From contig DVLR01000377.1 in the NCBI GenBank assembly GCA_018715425.1, positions 1 to 6,440 of the forward strand: a DNA stretch of 6,440 bases, read 5' to 3'. The translations under genes and the position numbers were made by a program. A model generated the notes under the pieces. That model made no database searches. It was given only the letters and a program-made list of their open reading frames with translations, and had not been told where the DNA came from. Within the stretch, counting starts at the first letter, position 1. Every line of letters begins with the position of its first letter. Below are positions 6,042 to 6,440 of the stretch, piece by piece. The stretch comes from Candidatus Merdenecus merdavium (lineage in GTDB: Bacteria > Bacillota > Clostridia > Lachnospirales > Lachnospiraceae).

Positions 6042-6092
6042 AGGATTTATGATCACTGTATGGTAGAAGTGAAAGAAAATTTACAGAGGTAA

Positions 6093-6148
6093 TTAAGGGA
6101 TTTAAGGGTTTAAGGAAGAGTTAAGGAAAAGTTAAGAAATAGTAAGGA
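6093..6148 (+). repeat. Six phased TTAAGG-like direct repeats, candidate activator site
   Basis: TTAAGG begins at 6093, 6102, 6110 and 6121, followed by TTAAGA at 6132 and GTAAGG at 6142. Start-to-start steps are 9, 8, 11, 11 and 10 bases, so the last four copies recur about once per helical turn. The array ends about 20 bp before the -35 region of the downstream gene. Direct repeats with roughly 10-11 bp phasing are typical targets of OmpR/PhoB-family response regulators. The assignment is inference, and the regulator is not in this window. Confidence 0.5.
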
Positions 6149-6166
6149 AAAATTTTAGATTGTCTA

Positions 6167-6196
6167 TAGTCAAAAGAGTAGAGAATATGTTACAAT
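6167..6196 (+). promoter_or_regulatory. Extended -10 promoter of the nitroreductase-like gene
   Basis: The -10 TACAAT (6191-6196) is preceded by TG plus one base (6188-6190), giving an extended -10 element. The best -35 is weak: TAGTCA (6167-6172), spaced 18 bp. The predicted start is near 6203, about 26 bases before the ATG. A weak -35 beneath an upstream repeat array fits an activator-dependent promoter. Confidence 0.55.
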
Positions 6197-6228
6197 ATTG
6201 TTACGAAAAAAGTTGAAGGGTGACAAAG

Positions 6229-6440
6229 ATGAATTTATACGAAACGATATTTGTTAGAAGATCCGTGAGAAGTTATTCCATGGAACCATTAGAAAATAAA
6301 ACCATGAATGAAATCATGAAGTTTCAAAAAGAATTGATACCTCTATTTCCAGATATTGTTACAAAAATAGAGGTGATCAATGCTTTAGAGAAACCTGGGC
6401 AGATCAAGGGACTATTTAAAGTAAAAGCACCGTATTATAT
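6229..6440 (+). CDS. Nitroreductase family protein, 5' part only
   Basis: An open frame starts with ATG at 6229 and runs off the window after 70 codons plus two bases. GAAGGGTG (6215-6222) lies six bases upstream as ribosome binding site. The product begins MNLYETIFVRRSVRSYSMEP. The IFVRRSVRSY segment (7-16) matches the N-terminal FMN-phosphate-binding signature of nitroreductase-fold flavoproteins. The rest (LIPLFPDIVTKIEV, 36-49, and KVKAPYY, 64-70) recalls the TM1586-type putative nitroreductases of clostridia. Such proteins are cytosolic FMN-dependent oxidoreductases whose physiological substrates are mostly unknown. The catalytic C-terminal half is not visible, so the subfamily is tentative. 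Confidence 0.8.
   Translation, partial: MNLYETIFVRRSVRSYSMEPLENKTMNEIMKFQKELIPLFPDIVTKIEVINALEKPGQIKGLFKVKAPYY

Overview
The window is AT-rich, with A/T-ending codons, strong GGAGG-type ribosome binding sites and sigma-A-like promoters. A purine riboswitch and a GntR/YtrA-type ABC operon add to the case for a low-GC Firmicute, most likely a clostridium (Lachnospirales-like). The genus cannot be fixed from sequence reading alone.

Layout. (1) Positions 1-374 form the leader of purH: a degenerate 14-bp tandem repeat, a promoter (128-156), a well-formed ZTP/ZMP (pfl) riboswitch (about 168-242), an intrinsic terminator whose 5' arm overlaps the aptamer's 3' domain (231-282), and a further perfect hairpin (304-330). 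(2) purH (375-1931, +) encodes the bifunctional AICAR transformylase/IMP cyclohydrolase. Its substrate ZMP (AICAR) is the riboswitch ligand, so the arrangement is a substrate-induced ON switch. (3) A convergent intergenic region (1932-2072) holds two hairpins, both better suited to ending transcription from the minus strand. (4) A minus-strand operon runs 3929 to 2073: a YtrA-subfamily GntR repressor, an ABC ATPase and a six-helix ABC-2 type permease. The genes overlap by a few bases. A strong promoter (TTGACA, 17 bp, TATCAT) is followed directly by a perfect 8-4-8 palindrome, which is probably the repressor's own operator. (5) Divergent from it is a monocistronic M3B oligoendopeptidase, pepF (4198-6003, +), with its own promoter and a leader hairpin. 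(6) An intergenic region (6004-6228) carries six phased TTAAGG-like direct repeats upstream of an extended -10 promoter. These precede the 5' end of a nitroreductase-like gene (6229 to the window edge).

Together these are mostly household functions: the last steps of IMP synthesis, peptide turnover and a probable flavin reductase. The exception is an autoregulated export or stress-response ABC cassette inserted on the opposite strand. No phage, transposon, CRISPR or defence genes are visible. The most informative signals are regulatory: the ZTP switch, the GntR operator and the TTAAGG array.
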